A DNA stretch of 64,000 nucleotides, from positions 3,410,001-3,474,000 of the forward strand of contig JAKULF010000004.1 in assembly GCA_022661535.1 (NCBI GenBank), given 5' to 3'. The position numbers and the translations under genes are program-made. Of the stretch, positions 47,980-59,870 are shown one piece after another. The stretch is from Eutypa lata (Eukaryota > Ascomycota > Sordariomycetes > Xylariales > Diatrypaceae). The stretch's first letter is position 1. Each line of letters begins with the position of its first letter. The notes under the pieces are model-generated. The model did no database searches. It saw nothing but the letters and a program-made list of their open reading frames with translations, and had not been told where the DNA came from.

Positions 47980-50370
47980 TTGTTCCCCAAGACAGTCCAT
48001 AATACGAATACGAGTGATCATATAGGCCAAGACAATTCAGTACAGAGGTTCTATGAGACTGGCTCCTCTAATGGTAATGTCAATTGGGGCCTATGGGCTC
48101 CGCCAGCATTAGCGAATCCTAAGAGAATCAAATTTGAAGGTGCCGCTATTCAACTTTACCACCGGAATCGCTTAAATCAGACTCCCTATAGTGCGCAAAA
48201 ACATTATGTCTCAAAGATCACTATGCAAAGCCCATTCATTCGGTCTAATTTAGAGGTCACGTTCGCCACGTATGGGCTTAAATACGATACGGACAGAGCA
48301 GCCCATTCGTTTTGGCCACATAAGGCCCTGTATTTCGCTCGGGAGAAGATTGCGGAAGTGGCAAGAACAGCAGAATCCGATTTGGCTCGTGAACATTGTG
48401 AACTTTTAGGAACAGAACTCGAAAATGCCTTGGCAGATACTTTGGACGCGGTTGAGGAACTGAGGAACACAAACGAAATTACATTCTCTCTCCTCTGGAC
48501 CCTATTTCCGGATAATTCCATTTTCGCCACTAAATGGGAGAACTCCATCACGGCTTTTCGTGTTAAGCGATGTTTCCAGGCAAAAGAATTTCTGCTGGAG
48601 TGTGAAACAGTCCGCTTTAATGGGTTTGAATACGGCATGGAAGCATGTGTCATGAAAGTATATCAGTTTCAAGGTCGAATTTCAGTGGATAAGATCCCTG
48701 GACTTCCTATATATGACCTTGATCGTGAAGGAATGACGAGACGCTACCTGGTAGAAAGAGGAAGGCGAATTCTAGATTTCCAGGGCATTCACTACGTTTC
48801 TCATATCCCACCAAAAGAAAACGAGACTTCAGAGCCCGATGTATTGGGTGGTTCTCAACCTGTTGATACAACTGTAAGGCAAGTCAAAATGACATGATAT
48901 ATCATGTAACTAACGTAAAGGCAGGACGTCAACAATGAACGTGTTATTATCGACCATTTTCTTTACGGTAAACGTAAGGAGAAATGGACTTTGGAACCTT
49001 TAAGGGGGCACAGGTTGCAAGATGGGAAGTCAGAAGGCGATCCTAAACCGCAAACGAAAGGTAAAAGGCATAATTCAATTAGACGAATGAATTCAAAGGT
49101 CTAATGGTGGATGATACAGCATCAATCAAAGACCGGGAAGAGCGTCGCCCTACTACGGCAGAGCAAGAATACAACCGTGAAGTTGTATTGGAGCACGAGG
49201 ATAATCTTCTACTCCTCGATCCGGAGCTGGTTGGATATTCTCTGATTAGAGGTATATGGAGTAGGTTATTTCCATTTGATCATGCCTAGCTATAATGCTG
49301 ACAAAGTCAGCAACTTTCGAAATTGACGACATTCGTCCAATTAGGTTTGATGATAATATCTTTGAGAATGTTGTCTTTGATCGAAGAAAGAAGGAGTTCC
49401 TCCGGACATTGATCGAATGTCATAACCAGCAAGGCCACAATTATGATGAGTTTATTGCAGGCAAAGTTAAGTCCATCATTCAGTCAATTGAAATTACAAT
49501 TAGCTGATCTCCTGACAGGACAATGTCTCCTCGTTCTCTTGAACGGTGAGTCAGGGACTGGGAAAACACTTATGGCGGAATGTTGTAAGTTCCCTCTCTA
49601 GTGAATTGTGTTATAGTTCCTAAAGTCATCCAGTGGCCGATCACTTGAAGCGACCGCTTTTGCGGATTTTTTCTTCCAAAGAACCATCGACCCAACAGGG
49701 CGGGTTCCGCGTAAACCATGGACCTCCATCTTTTGTCCGAGATGCAGCAGATTGGGGGGCTATTCTACTATACGATGGTGTGGCACTCATTGACACCATC
49801 GCCATTAATAGTTATGCTAAATTTTTTTAGAGGCAGATTTCGAAGACCGCTCTTTCACTAGAAGTAAGCGCCTCTGCTACCGTCAAATGACCAAATCACT
49901 GATTATCTACTCAGAATTCCTTCGCGAGGTGGAGTACTTCAAAGGTAAGAATTCGACTCCTAGATGACACAAGCTTCAACCGCAGAGAATTAAAACCGAG
50001 TATTACAGGCACCGTATTTTTGACTTCCAACGCCACGAATTTTACTAACCCAGCGGTAACCTCCCGGGCTCATATCCATCTGCAATTCTCTTCGCTGACA
50101 GACAAGATGCGAAAAGAAATCTGGCACATTTTCAACTCGAGGTTACCTGGCGATATAGAACAACTGGGAGCGCAAGAACTGGAGAGACTCAGCACGTGGC
50201 AAATGAATGGCAGACAGATCAAGAACGCTATGAATCTGGCAGTGGATTGGTGTCGCATGAAGAAAGAGCGACTCACAGTAGAGGTAGTTGAAGATATCAT
50301 CGGTCTCTCGTGCCCATTCGTCAGCAAACGGCCTGCAAACTCACAAATCGATGATCTCATAGGGCTTTAA
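47980..50370 (+). CDS. DUF7025-type AAA ATPase, apparently intact
   Basis: AAA+ ATPase of a fungus-expanded family of unknown substrate. The first in-frame ATG is at 48223, but coding-like sequence (IQLYHRNRLNQ) extends upstream, so the true start or a first exon is unresolved. Exons from 48223: to 48873, 48925-49060, 49099-49251, 49311-49460, 49504-49584, 49634-49777, 49831-49863, 49915-49944 and 50009-50370; all phases agree (579 aa). The DUF7025 region comes first. Walker A is LLNGESGTGKT. Walker B, LLYDEAD, is split by the intron 49778-49830. Sensor 1 is FLTSN, the arginine-finger region TSRAHIHLQF, and the lid NGRQIKNAM. Oddities are a 38-base intron (49061-49098) and an intron after 49460 that needs a GC donor (CAG|GCAAAG). 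Its acceptor may be 49503 or 49518. If these two junctions are wrong, the gene would be damaged. Confidence 0.7.
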
Positions 50371-53076
50371 GGGAGGTAGCCGGATGCGCTAGTACACGGG
50401 AGAAGTTGGGCATCTTCGAACCAATAATTTGGGATTCACGGAGTTAAAGCTTTCCTAGTTATAGATAATGAATTCCAAGGTCTTGCTATATACTATCTGA
50501 TGCAGGAGTGACTAGTGAATTTCTAATATATCAACTCAGTTTGGTACATTCGTTTATTGTTTTCCCCACTGCCACCGACTTCACTATCCGAGGTCTCTTC
50601 GAATGAATCTACAGCGAAATCAGCTGCCGTATACCAAAAACCAATTTTCGTGAAGGATAGACACATGGTGGCTGGGAACTCTCATATCATAGAGCATCGA
50701 AACGTTGCGTTAGACATCATGAGAAAAGCGAATATGTACCTACATAATTATTCATGAGGTTCAATCGAGAGAAAGCTTAAAGGTAGGCGGTAGTCAGCAA
50801 GAGTTTCTCATTGGCCAATGGCTCTTAATGGCAGCTTACTAGCACTACCTAATCAGGAGGGACGGCTCGCCCCTCGTCACTTTTAAGCTTCAACACACAT
50901 GTGTGTGGCTTTTCTTTCCAACACCTTTTCTTATCAAGATCAATATACTTACCTATATGATTGTGTAGGTACATAGGTAAAGGATAAGCCTAGAGAAGAG
51001 CAAACGCTACGTACTTAGATAAGTTGCTTTTGTCAATCTTATGAACCCCCAAGGGGTTTTAGATGGTAAGGAAGGCAGTCTACCTATCACCGTATGCAAG
51101 GCACAAGCTGTACTTCCTGCTGCAACAATCCGGAATCTTTTTGACTCGACCTAGTTTCGTCATTGGTGAGACATACAGCTCTTCATATTAAGACACCCGC
51201 ACCACCTGCGATCGTCCTTTAAAGGTTATCCCATTTGGTACGACATGCGTCTCAAATCAAGACTTTATACAGAGGAAACAAATGCTGCCGCATTTACCTA
51301 TTGACTACATACACCCTTGCTTGAATTTTCAGCTCAAGACACCTATATAAGGTATGCTCTTCCAGCTTTCTCAGCTGCCTCTCAATGACGTGAATCGGAG
51401 ACTCGGATGGGGGTTGATGGACCCGATATACTTAATCGGCTTGCAGCACCCACTCTCTCCCGGCCTATCGGGATTGCTGGGGTCTGCTTCTAGCGTAGAA
51501 ATAGCAGGACGCTAACCAATAAATGTCTTGTTGCTGGACGTGCCAACGCACACATTAAATTTGGACCCCAGCCTCCAACATTCTGCTTACTCTTTGGTAT
51601 ACTGTCTCGCACTGTAGAGGTATAAAGGCCCGTGGTGTAGATGCGGTCAGCGCTTGACTCCAGTTCCAAGCGTGTACCCCACGAGATCTGGAGGTGTGAG
51701 TTGTGGATATCAAGATAACCTAATTAACTTCAGATGAAATAAGCTCTGATAAGATGTTGGCTAAACTTGTGTGAAAAAGCTGTGCATGATTCGTACGCAT
51801 GGCTTCTTTAATCGTTTGTTACAAGCTCTGTTTGATGCTGTGATAACCTGATCTGTGATTGCATACTAACTAGTAGTCTCATAACACAAAGCAAAGGGGT
51901 GACCTCTTTAACCTCTTATTGTATAACGAAGAAGAAGGGCAAACTAGGTGACTAGCAGTCATATATTCAAGTTTGTATTACATTAACTACCTAGAGTACT
52001 TAGGTAGGTGCTATAGGTATGCACTTACTGGAAGTCAAGTCGGTGAGCTACCTGGCTACCTACCCTGCTTGCTACCTACCCACCTAATGTATATTTGTTC
52101 ACGTACCTATGCATTTGTCTGAATGTGCAGTAAGTGGGTATATGATGTTTGCTAAAGTAGAATTTCTTGGGTAGAGTCTTCTTGTAATATGTAGCCATGT
52201 ATTTACCTCCTATAATAGTGATGTAGGACCTTCCAAGATATTTAATCTCTAATGTTACTAGGTAGCTAAGATTTGTTGTAACACTGTGTAAATGCAACAT
52301 CGTAATACACTGTATGCGCTGTAGCTGTATTTTTGGTGTTGTACTTCGTAATGCGGTAGGCCTTGTTCCTTCCGTGAGTCTTAAACTTAGCTTTTCGTCC
52401 CATATTGAGCCATTGACCCATGAGTATGTTCGGAATCACTCATTTATGACCGGAATTGTTAATCGCATCACTTGATCTCCTCGTTTCGAGATCTTGTAGT
52501 TGCTAGCAGCCCAAGTGCTGCTATCGCAGTTGGGTCTGCGATGGTAGTGCTTTGGGCATCAGACATCGTCACCTAGGCCGGCCGAATCGTTGCGACAACT
52601 AGGGCATAATAACGCAGCTGCTGTACGTATGATAGATGATTAATCGTCCTAACGACCGGTTAGTTAGAGGCACAAAATTTGCTTCTTTTTATTGATATTA
52701 CACGTTAGCAAACGACTGGTTTCCCTCCACCCATTTTTACTAGCCACCTGTATTTTCCACCTGAAGCCCAGCCTCCTGGTTTACCCAACCTCGAACTCGA
52801 ACCTTGCCCGGGGGTTGCGTCAAGTACCAAGCCAAACACGTTTGCCCTCACGATACACCATTGATTCAGGAATCTCATTCCTTCACATAGTACTCACTTA
52901 GTCTGCAAACTTCCGCCATCTACGAAGTACATCATCAATCAATTACCTCCCAGGCACAGCTCTGTCGAGGCGTCTGTTCTAGGTACCTTGTACGCGCCAT
53001 TGATACCCAGAGCGTTGTTCAGATTTACGTTTTTGTCAACATTTGTAGGCAATCGTTGTCTGATATCCTGATCTGA
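50371..53076. other. Non-coding region
   Basis: AT-rich, short frames only. It presumably includes the 3' flank of the AAA gene and the promoter and first exon of the following coiled-coil gene. Many CTACCTA/TAGGTAG words occur around 51985-52085. Confidence 0.5.
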
Positions 53077-55373
53077 TTGATTGTGTTCCTCACCACTATT
53101 GTGGTGACCTTTTCCGCGTTGTCTACATCAACTTCCCCAGTAGCCTCGGGCAAAACCACAGCAAAGTTGTCGGGCCTAATTCCTCTTCTGTCTTCTCACG
53201 ACCGTTACGAATCTCACGACCCTCTTACGACGCCCACGGAATATCAGCGCCAGCAGCAGAGATTTCCTCCACAAACTCCTCCACCACATACGCCTACCCC
53301 ATCTTCCCAGCATCGTCTCCGGCGGACACCTCGATTCTCTTCCACTCCGAGTCCAAACCCTAGGCTAGAGAAGCAACCGACTCAGCAACCACACGAGAGA
53401 GTTGTCGTGTCTCTTGGTCCCCAGGGAAGATACGTTCTTTCTGGCATTGAACCCCATAATTTTCCATCCCCGAAAGAGGCTCGACGACCAGGCCACAGGC
53501 TCTCACAGGAGCTGGTTGATTCTGCTGACGAATCATCAACTCATTCTCCTCAGCAACAACGCCAAGCGACAAACCTTTCCGGTACTGCCCAACCCGAACT
53601 ATACCCGGTTGCGCGCATCACAAAGAATACTCGCCGTGCCATTCTATATGCGCTTGAGGAAGGATTGAGGGGTCCTAACGAGTACACTGACGACTACGCC
53701 GAACTCTACTCCCCAATGGCCGATATTCCGGGAGGTCTTCCTGCCACCTCTAACGGCAAGGCCGCCTCCATGTCACGTCCTATTGCAGCACGCGCGCCCG
53801 CGCCCACTGGCTCTCCTGGGATTAAGGGTCCCCGGGCGATTATGCAAGAGCGAGCTGCTCGTGAGGCTGCTCGCGAAAAACAGCGGGAGGAGCGAGAACG
53901 TATGGAAAGAGAACATGCGGAGGCAGAGGCACGCGCTCAAGACGAGGCAATTCGTAGAGAAACGGAGCGCCGCGCTGCCGCTGCAGCCGCAGCTGCTGGC
54001 GCTGGTCATGTTTCCTCGGGTACTGGTGCGGATGTACCTTCTACTTCGCGACGACCAGTGCAGACTTCTACTGGTCGTGCAAGAGCTGATGACGGCAATC
54101 GGGGTGGTGCGTACCCTACAGCACCCGGCGATAGTCAGGCGCAAGGCACGCAGCGCCACACTCGAGCCACGTCAGCCCCTTCTCAGCCAGTTCCTGGTGC
54201 CACGACGTCCGGAGCTGCTGGAAACCAACCTCAAGCTGGAGAAGCTTCTGGTTCCGCGTCACGGGCTAGAAGCTCGTTCCCTCATGCATTTGAGCGATGG
54301 GAAAACCTTTCTGCTCATTGGGAGGGTCTAACTAACTTTTGGATCCGACGCCTGCAGCAGAATGCGCAAGAAATCGGCGAAGACCCTGTGTCGCAGCAGT
54401 TAGCCCGTCAGGTTACCGATCTTTCCTCAGCCGGCGCCAACCTCTTCCACGCTGTAGTCGAACTACAACGACTGCGAGCCTCGTCAGAGCGGAAGTTTCA
54501 GCGATGGTTCTTCGAGACCCGGTCAGAACTGGAGCGCAACCAAGAGGTCACTGCTATGTTAGAGGCTGCGCTGGAGGAGGAACGACGAACTAGAGCGGAT
54601 GCCATCCGAGAAGCTCTCGCGACAGAGCAGGGATCATCAAAGCTCCAACAGCAGCTGGCAGAGGCGCGCAAGGAACTCGTCATCTCAAAGGAGGAAGCTC
54701 GTCGTGCTTGGGATGAACTTGGCCGTCGGGAGAACGAAGAGCGCGAGCGAACCACGTCGCTCCAGATGGGCCACCCCACTATCGTAGGTGGGGTTCAAGT
54801 TGTGCCCATGACGCAAGGAATGGGCCGAAGTGATAGCACCCAGCGAGATCCTCGATCCTACGGCCAAGCGGCGCCCGCTGAATACGCGCATCAATCGCCT
54901 AGTTCCCGCAGTGCTCGGCCTGAATATACTCAAGCTCCTGCCGTCCAGCCGACCGCGACATCAGCGAGTGGTAGTGCTACGTATCAAGCCCAGCCTAGCG
55001 TTCATCACCAGCAGAGCTACCCCTCCGAGGGAGGTTATAGTGAGGGTGAGTATTGAAATCTCGATAAGGCCCCTGCAAATTCCTGGTTTTCTCCCCGGTC
55101 CCTGGTTCAGTGGATTCTGACGTTACCGCAGAGGAGTTTGAAACGCCAGCGACACAACCCGAGGTTTATCAACCTACTGGCAGTAGCACGCAACAGCAAC
55201 AACAACCTCAGTATTCTTCGGCCCCCGACTACTCAGGTGCGGGGTACTCATCTGGTTGGGACCAAGCGGAGCAACAATTGCCTCGCCACCACCATCCGAC
55301 TCGACTCAGTGACGTGATTGAAGAGGACGACGAGCGAAGCCGCACGAGTGCTAGCCAGATCAGCCGGACTTGA
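53077..55373 (+). CDS. Large disordered coiled-coil protein, start unresolved
   Basis: Function not recognised. The frame is open from 53077 to 55045, then an intron (55046-55110) joins in phase to 55111-55373, ending SQISRT. The product is at least about 740 aa. It has a Pro/Gln-rich N-terminal half, a conserved-looking segment NTRRAILYALEEGLRGPNEYTDDY, and a strongly charged helix with an RERERMERE-type repeat (about residues 260-300). A folded block follows, FERWENLSAHWEGLTNFWIRRL, then a coiled coil (about 485-565) and a Gln/Ser/Tyr-rich tail. No in-frame ATG occurs before MADIPGG at about 53716, although earlier sequence looks coding. A 5' exon spliced in (for example to the acceptor at 53140) or a non-ATG start is required. 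No membrane or catalytic motif is seen in the mature part. Confidence 0.65.
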
Positions 55374-56184
55374 GCACCACTTTCTCGTGTTTTTCTTACA
55401 ACTACCGCTTTAGGGTTGAGGCGTGTACATATCGACACCGCGCTTCTCTTGTATTCTGAGGACCATGGTGGGGAGAGGCTTTTCATATTCGGGACATCAA
55501 ATTTTCAGTGACTTCCACATGGATGCTCCCGACGTGTCTCTCCATCCTCTCCTGGACCTCTATTGCGGGTACTTAATGATTCTTGGTTCTTTTCTCTAGA
55601 TTCCTCTCAACATGATCCTCTATGGAATGAGGGGGATCTTCCTCAGGGGCGTACAAAGGACACGACTAAAATAGACTGCTTTGATTCGTTTCGTTTCGTT
55701 TTGTTTCGTCGAGGCGTTGCAAGGGTATGGACGACGGCTTGATAGGGACAGCAAGGCGAACTGCATACGTTTCGGGAGCATTTTTGCGAGGCATCATAGC
55801 ATTGCATTTGCACATACCATTTCCCCTAAGAGAGCTTATCTTCTAATCAAATCCCATCGCGTCCGCCGAATAAAAAAAACAACTCGTATTGTACTTCGTT
55901 TCTTCCCTCGTGTGAATATCACGAAACTCGTTTTTAAACGAGCGTCGAGAAGCCACCATCATGTATGACTAAGGACGGAAGGGGGCATATAAGGAAGGGG
56001 AACATAATTGATGTTCTTGGTCTGTTGCTCCGGCGGCGACTGTTGTACTTATACTGAAAGAATAATTGTAGGGGTTCAGAACAGAGAAAATTTGTGTAGC
56101 TTTTGTAAGATCCTGTCCCATTCCAGTGCATGCATGGTTGGCAAGTTGAACGCCTTGAGCTGGAATTTGGAAGACGAAAGATGA

Positions 56185-56194
56185 TACCTAGGTA
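56185..56194. repeat. TACCTAGGTA palindrome, copy 6
   Basis: Exact copy upstream of SCO1. Confidence 0.7.
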
Positions 56195-56461
56195 TGTGTG
56201 TGACCTTGTGGCTGCTGTTGACGTATGCACCCTCAGCTATGGCATTCCTGAGCAAGCCCACCACCTACATACCTGACCACCTAGACAGTCTGAGGTTGAC
56301 AACTAATTCTTGCTACGTCCACTTGTGACATAGTATATGTAGTGTTTACCTAGTACGCATACACGAGTCATGATGTGTCGCATCTAACGATCACATGGAA
56401 TCTGTAATATCTGTTTACATACCTAAGTACTGTAGATTCATACCGTAGGTACCTACCTAAC

Positions 56462-56471
56462 TACCTAGGTA
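56462..56471. repeat. TACCTAGGTA palindrome, copy 7
   Basis: Exact copy about 270 bases upstream of the SCO1 ATG, preceded by ACCTACCTAACTACC. Confidence 0.7.
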
Positions 56472-56743
56472 GATAGTAAGGTTATGCAAGTAAAGCAACT
56501 GTGGCTGGAGCTTGCTTACCAGCCAATTAGTCTGGTTAACATTAAGTAACTATGTGGCGCCAGCAGAGCTTCTGGGTTTTCCTTCAATTCTCGAATGATT
56601 TGGTTAACATCTGATGTAACATACGAACAGATTAGGCGAGCAGCAGCTTCACTATTAAGGATAGACAACCATTGAAGCTGCATTGCTACACAACCGAGCG
56701 CACTAATACTAGCAGTGCACGCACATACACTCACTGTTCGACC

Positions 56744-57820
56744 ATGTCGCGCCCGATCAGCTCGTCGTCACGGCCGCTCGTGCGGTCCCTTCTACGACAA
56801 GCCCAGCAGCAGTCGCAGCAACAACCACTACCGTGCAGCGCCCGATTCCTATCTTCGCGCCCGCCCCTCTCTCCATCCGCTTCTTCCGCCCTATCATCAC
56901 CCTCGCGTAGTAGAAACGGCCCGATATCCCCCACGTCCTCGAGATGCCCCGGGTGCCAGCTGCTGCCACCGGGCGGTAGCTACGAGCAGCGCCGGTACAA
57001 GGCGAAGACGGTAGAGGAGGCGCGGAGCCGGTACCGGACGGGCCCGTTCTCGTGGAAGGCAGGCCTATTGTTCGTCCTCACGAGCGCCGGGCTCGTCTGG
57101 TACTTCGAGCACGAGAAGCAACGCATGCAGCGCAAGCGTACCGCTGAGGCTACGAAGGGCGTCGGACGGCCTAAGGTCGGCGGTCCGTTTGAGCTGGTCG
57201 ATCAGGAGGGCCGGCCGTTCTCGAGCGAGCAGTTGAGGGGCCGGTATTCGCTGGTGAGTTGAGCTTCCATTCTGTTCTTTTGGTTTCACCTGCTTTCCTC
57301 TATGATGAAAAGAGCATGCTTTTCTAGCTAGTGGTCACGTAATAAGCAATTGGCTAACGCGATCGGGTGTTTTTTTATTATTAAAATACAGGTCTACTTC
57401 GGCTTCACGCACTGCCCGGACATCTGCCCGGAGGAGCTGGACAAGATGGCGCGGATGTTCGACGCGGTGGAGGCGCAGCACCCGGGGGGCGTGGTGCCGG
57501 TCTTCATCACGTGCGACCCGGCGCGCGACGACCCCAGGGTGCTGAAGGCGTACCTCGCCGAGTTCCACCCGGGCTTCGTGGGCCTGACGGGCACGTACGA
57601 CCAGGTCAAGGCCGTCTGCAAGGCGTACCGCGTCTACTTCAGCACCCCCAAGGACGTCAAGCCCGGCCAGGACTACCTCGTCGACCACAGCATCTACTTC
57701 TACCTGATGGACCCCGATGGCGACTTCGTCGAGGCGCTCGGCCGCCAGCATAGCCCCGAGCAGGCTGCTCAGGTCATACTTGATCATATGAAGGATTGGA
57801 AGGGTAGCTGGAAGCAATGA
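56744..57820 (+). CDS. SCO1: Mitochondrial copper chaperone SCO1
   Basis: Delivers copper to the CuA site of cytochrome c oxidase subunit 2; anchored in the inner mitochondrial membrane facing the intermembrane space. Two exons: 56744-57253 and 57392-57820, 312 aa, with the intron in phase 0. The N-terminus is rich in Arg and Ser without acids, a mitochondrial presequence. A single membrane segment (about residues 107-124, LLFVLTSAGLVWYF) is followed by a charged linker and the thioredoxin-like domain starting GGPFELVDQEG. The copper ligands Cys178 and Cys182 (THCPDIC) and His269 (LVDHSIYF) are all present. Exon 2 begins precisely at the VYFGFTHCPDIC strand. The frame opens further upstream only with a TTG. 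Start, splice and motif evidence agree. Confidence 0.95.
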
Positions 57821-58368
57821 GAGGCATTAGAAAGGCTATATATATATATATATGTATTGCCATTGACTCTACGACAGAAACTCCGCTCGGACTGTAGTAT
57901 ATTGCTGTCAGCTTATAGCATATTGTGTATACTTTCTGTATATATATCTAAGGTACTCTACATATGAAGAAGATGCTGAAAGCCTATGTAGCTACGAGTG
58001 AATGAGGGACCCAACGTCCTAATAAATAAGTTCATTTGAATTATTCAGATATGCTGTTAATATACTATGTTTGAATCTAACACAGTCAACATTTATGAAT
58101 TCTATGCAATCGTGTAGAACAAAGTTATTTGCTATGTGCAAACCTTCGAGGCTCAATAATGACGCACTTATCCGATAATATCCGATGAATTAAATGGGGT
58201 TGTGCGGAGCAAGGGGACGTATGTATGTATGTATGTACGTACATATTGACACGGTCCTTATCCGGGCAAAAGCATCTCGAAATTTGAATCTTAACGCCGG
58301 CCTGTTTACCTTGCAAGTGCGAGTATGCTTCCACGATAAGTGACACCTAGTACAGGCAATCCTTCGGA
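57821..58368. other. Intergenic spacer
   Basis: AT-rich, with a (TA)n run at about 57838-57853 in the SCO1 3' flank and ATGT units near 58218-58236. No gene is supported. Confidence 0.55.
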
Positions 58369-59870
58369 ATGAAGGCCCTCTCCCGAACTTTGCTTGGCCG
58401 TGTGCCGTCTCACTCGGCTTCCTATCCGACTCTACGGCACCATCATGTGACGACAGCAGCAGCCTCCCCCTCCTTAACACGCGCTACTCCGAGCTTATCA
58501 TCGGTCAGCAGCTCAACTACACGGCGACGGGATTTGTCATCGGTTTCGTATAGCACGCCGAAGCTGCGTGGTTTATCATCGGCTGTTACAAGGGGATTCC
58601 GCACAGATGCGAAACCTAGTAGAGAAGAGCCGCCGCCATTTGCATTCGCTTTCGAGTGAGTCCTTTTTCCGCTCACTCATTTATTCACTCACCCCTTTAC
58701 CAGGAAGAGTCATACCAAAGAGAGAGAGAGAGAGAGAAATACAGGGGGCTAAGAAAAAGCAACAGCATCGATGGCGTCCTACTACACGTAGCGAAGCCCA
58801 TCCCAGGTGCTCCAGAGACCCTGCGGTACCTACAGGAGCACACCATCCCGTTCATCCTCCTGACCAACGGCGGGGGCAAGCACGAGGCGGAGCGTGTCGC
58901 GGACCTGAGCGCCCGGCTCGGCGTTAAGCTGTCTACGGATAACTTCGTGCAGTCGCACACGCCCTTCCAGGAGCTCGTGGATGGCAGTGGCAGTGGCAAT
59001 GGGCTTCAACAAGGGAGCCAAAGCCATGGGGGAGAAGGACTGCGCGACAAGACGATCCTCGTCACGGGGTCCGACGCCGCCAAGGCCCGCGACATCGCCG
59101 AGGTGTACGGCTTCGGCCGCGTCGTCACGCCCGCCGATATCTTGGCTGCGCAGCCCACCGTGTGGCCGTTCGAGCCGCTCATGAAGGAGCGATATGCGGC
59201 GACGGCGCGGCCGCTACCTACTACCGCTACTACTACTACGCCTAATACCAAAATTGACGCCATATTCGTATTCAACGACCCCCGTGACTGGGCACTCGAC
59301 ATCCAGATTATAACCGACCTGCTGCTCTCCGAGGGCGGCATGCTGGGGACCTACTCGGCGAAGAACGGTGATTCCAGCCTGCCCGGAGCCGGCTGGCAGC
59401 AGGACGGCCAGCCGCCGCTCTTCTTCTCGAACCCGGACCTCTTCTGGAGCGCGCAGTACCACCTCCCGCGGCTGGGACAGGGGGCGTTCCAGGCGGCGCT
59501 CGCGGGCGTCTGGCGCGAGATCACGGGCGGTACGGCCGAGCTCCAGCGCACCGTCATCGGGAAGCCGCACCACCAGACGTACGCGTACGCGGAGCGCGTG
59601 CTCAATGCGCACCGCGCGGAGCTGCTGGGGAGGAAGACAGATGCCGGTCCGCTACGTAGGGTCTACATGGTCGGCGATAACCCCGAGTCCGATATCCGCG
59701 GCGCCAACGAGTACCGCAGCGCCGAGGGCACCGGGTGGAGCTCCGTCCTCGTGCGCACGGGCGTCTGGGACCCGAAGAGAGGGGGCGAGCCCAGGCATAG
59801 GCCGAAGGTTATCGTGGATGATGTGAAGGCTGCTGTGGATTGGGCGCTGGGGCAGGAGGGCTGGCGGTAA
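58369..59870 (+). CDS. HAD-superfamily phosphatase, CECR5/HDHD5 type, mitochondrial
   Basis: HAD subfamily IIA hydrolase, of the type represented by yeast YKR070W and animal CECR5; the substrate is unknown. Two exons: 58369-58655 and 58766-59870, 463 aa. The intron splits the first aspartate codon (GA|C) and its removal restores the HAD motif FDIDGVLL, with Asp96 and Asp98. Motif II is FILLTNGGG, and the C-terminal metal-binding motif is VYMVGDNPESDIRGAN. FNDPRDWALDIQI is typical of CECR5. The first 80 residues are rich in Ser, Arg and Thr with few acids, a likely mitochondrial presequence. The frame that reads through the intron from 58656 lacks this and is not the gene start. It follows SCO1 on the same strand. 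Confidence 0.88.

Larger units (their letters stand above)
55374..56743. other. Intergenic region
   Basis: 3' flank of the coiled-coil gene and promoter of SCO1. Two TACCTAGGTA palindromes (56185-56194, 56462-56471) lie here, the second within a longer run of ACCTA/TAGGT words. No gene is supported. Confidence 0.55.

Noticed and set aside
49771..49830. Apparent loss of Walker B in the 48-50 kb AAA gene (LLYDGVAL)
   Set aside because: It is an intron. Splicing 49778-49830 restores LLYDEAD, so this is not evidence of decay.
57335..57817. 160-codon minus-strand ORF opposite SCO1 exon 2
   Set aside because: Antisense shadow; the sense frame holds the copper-binding motif and correct splice sites.
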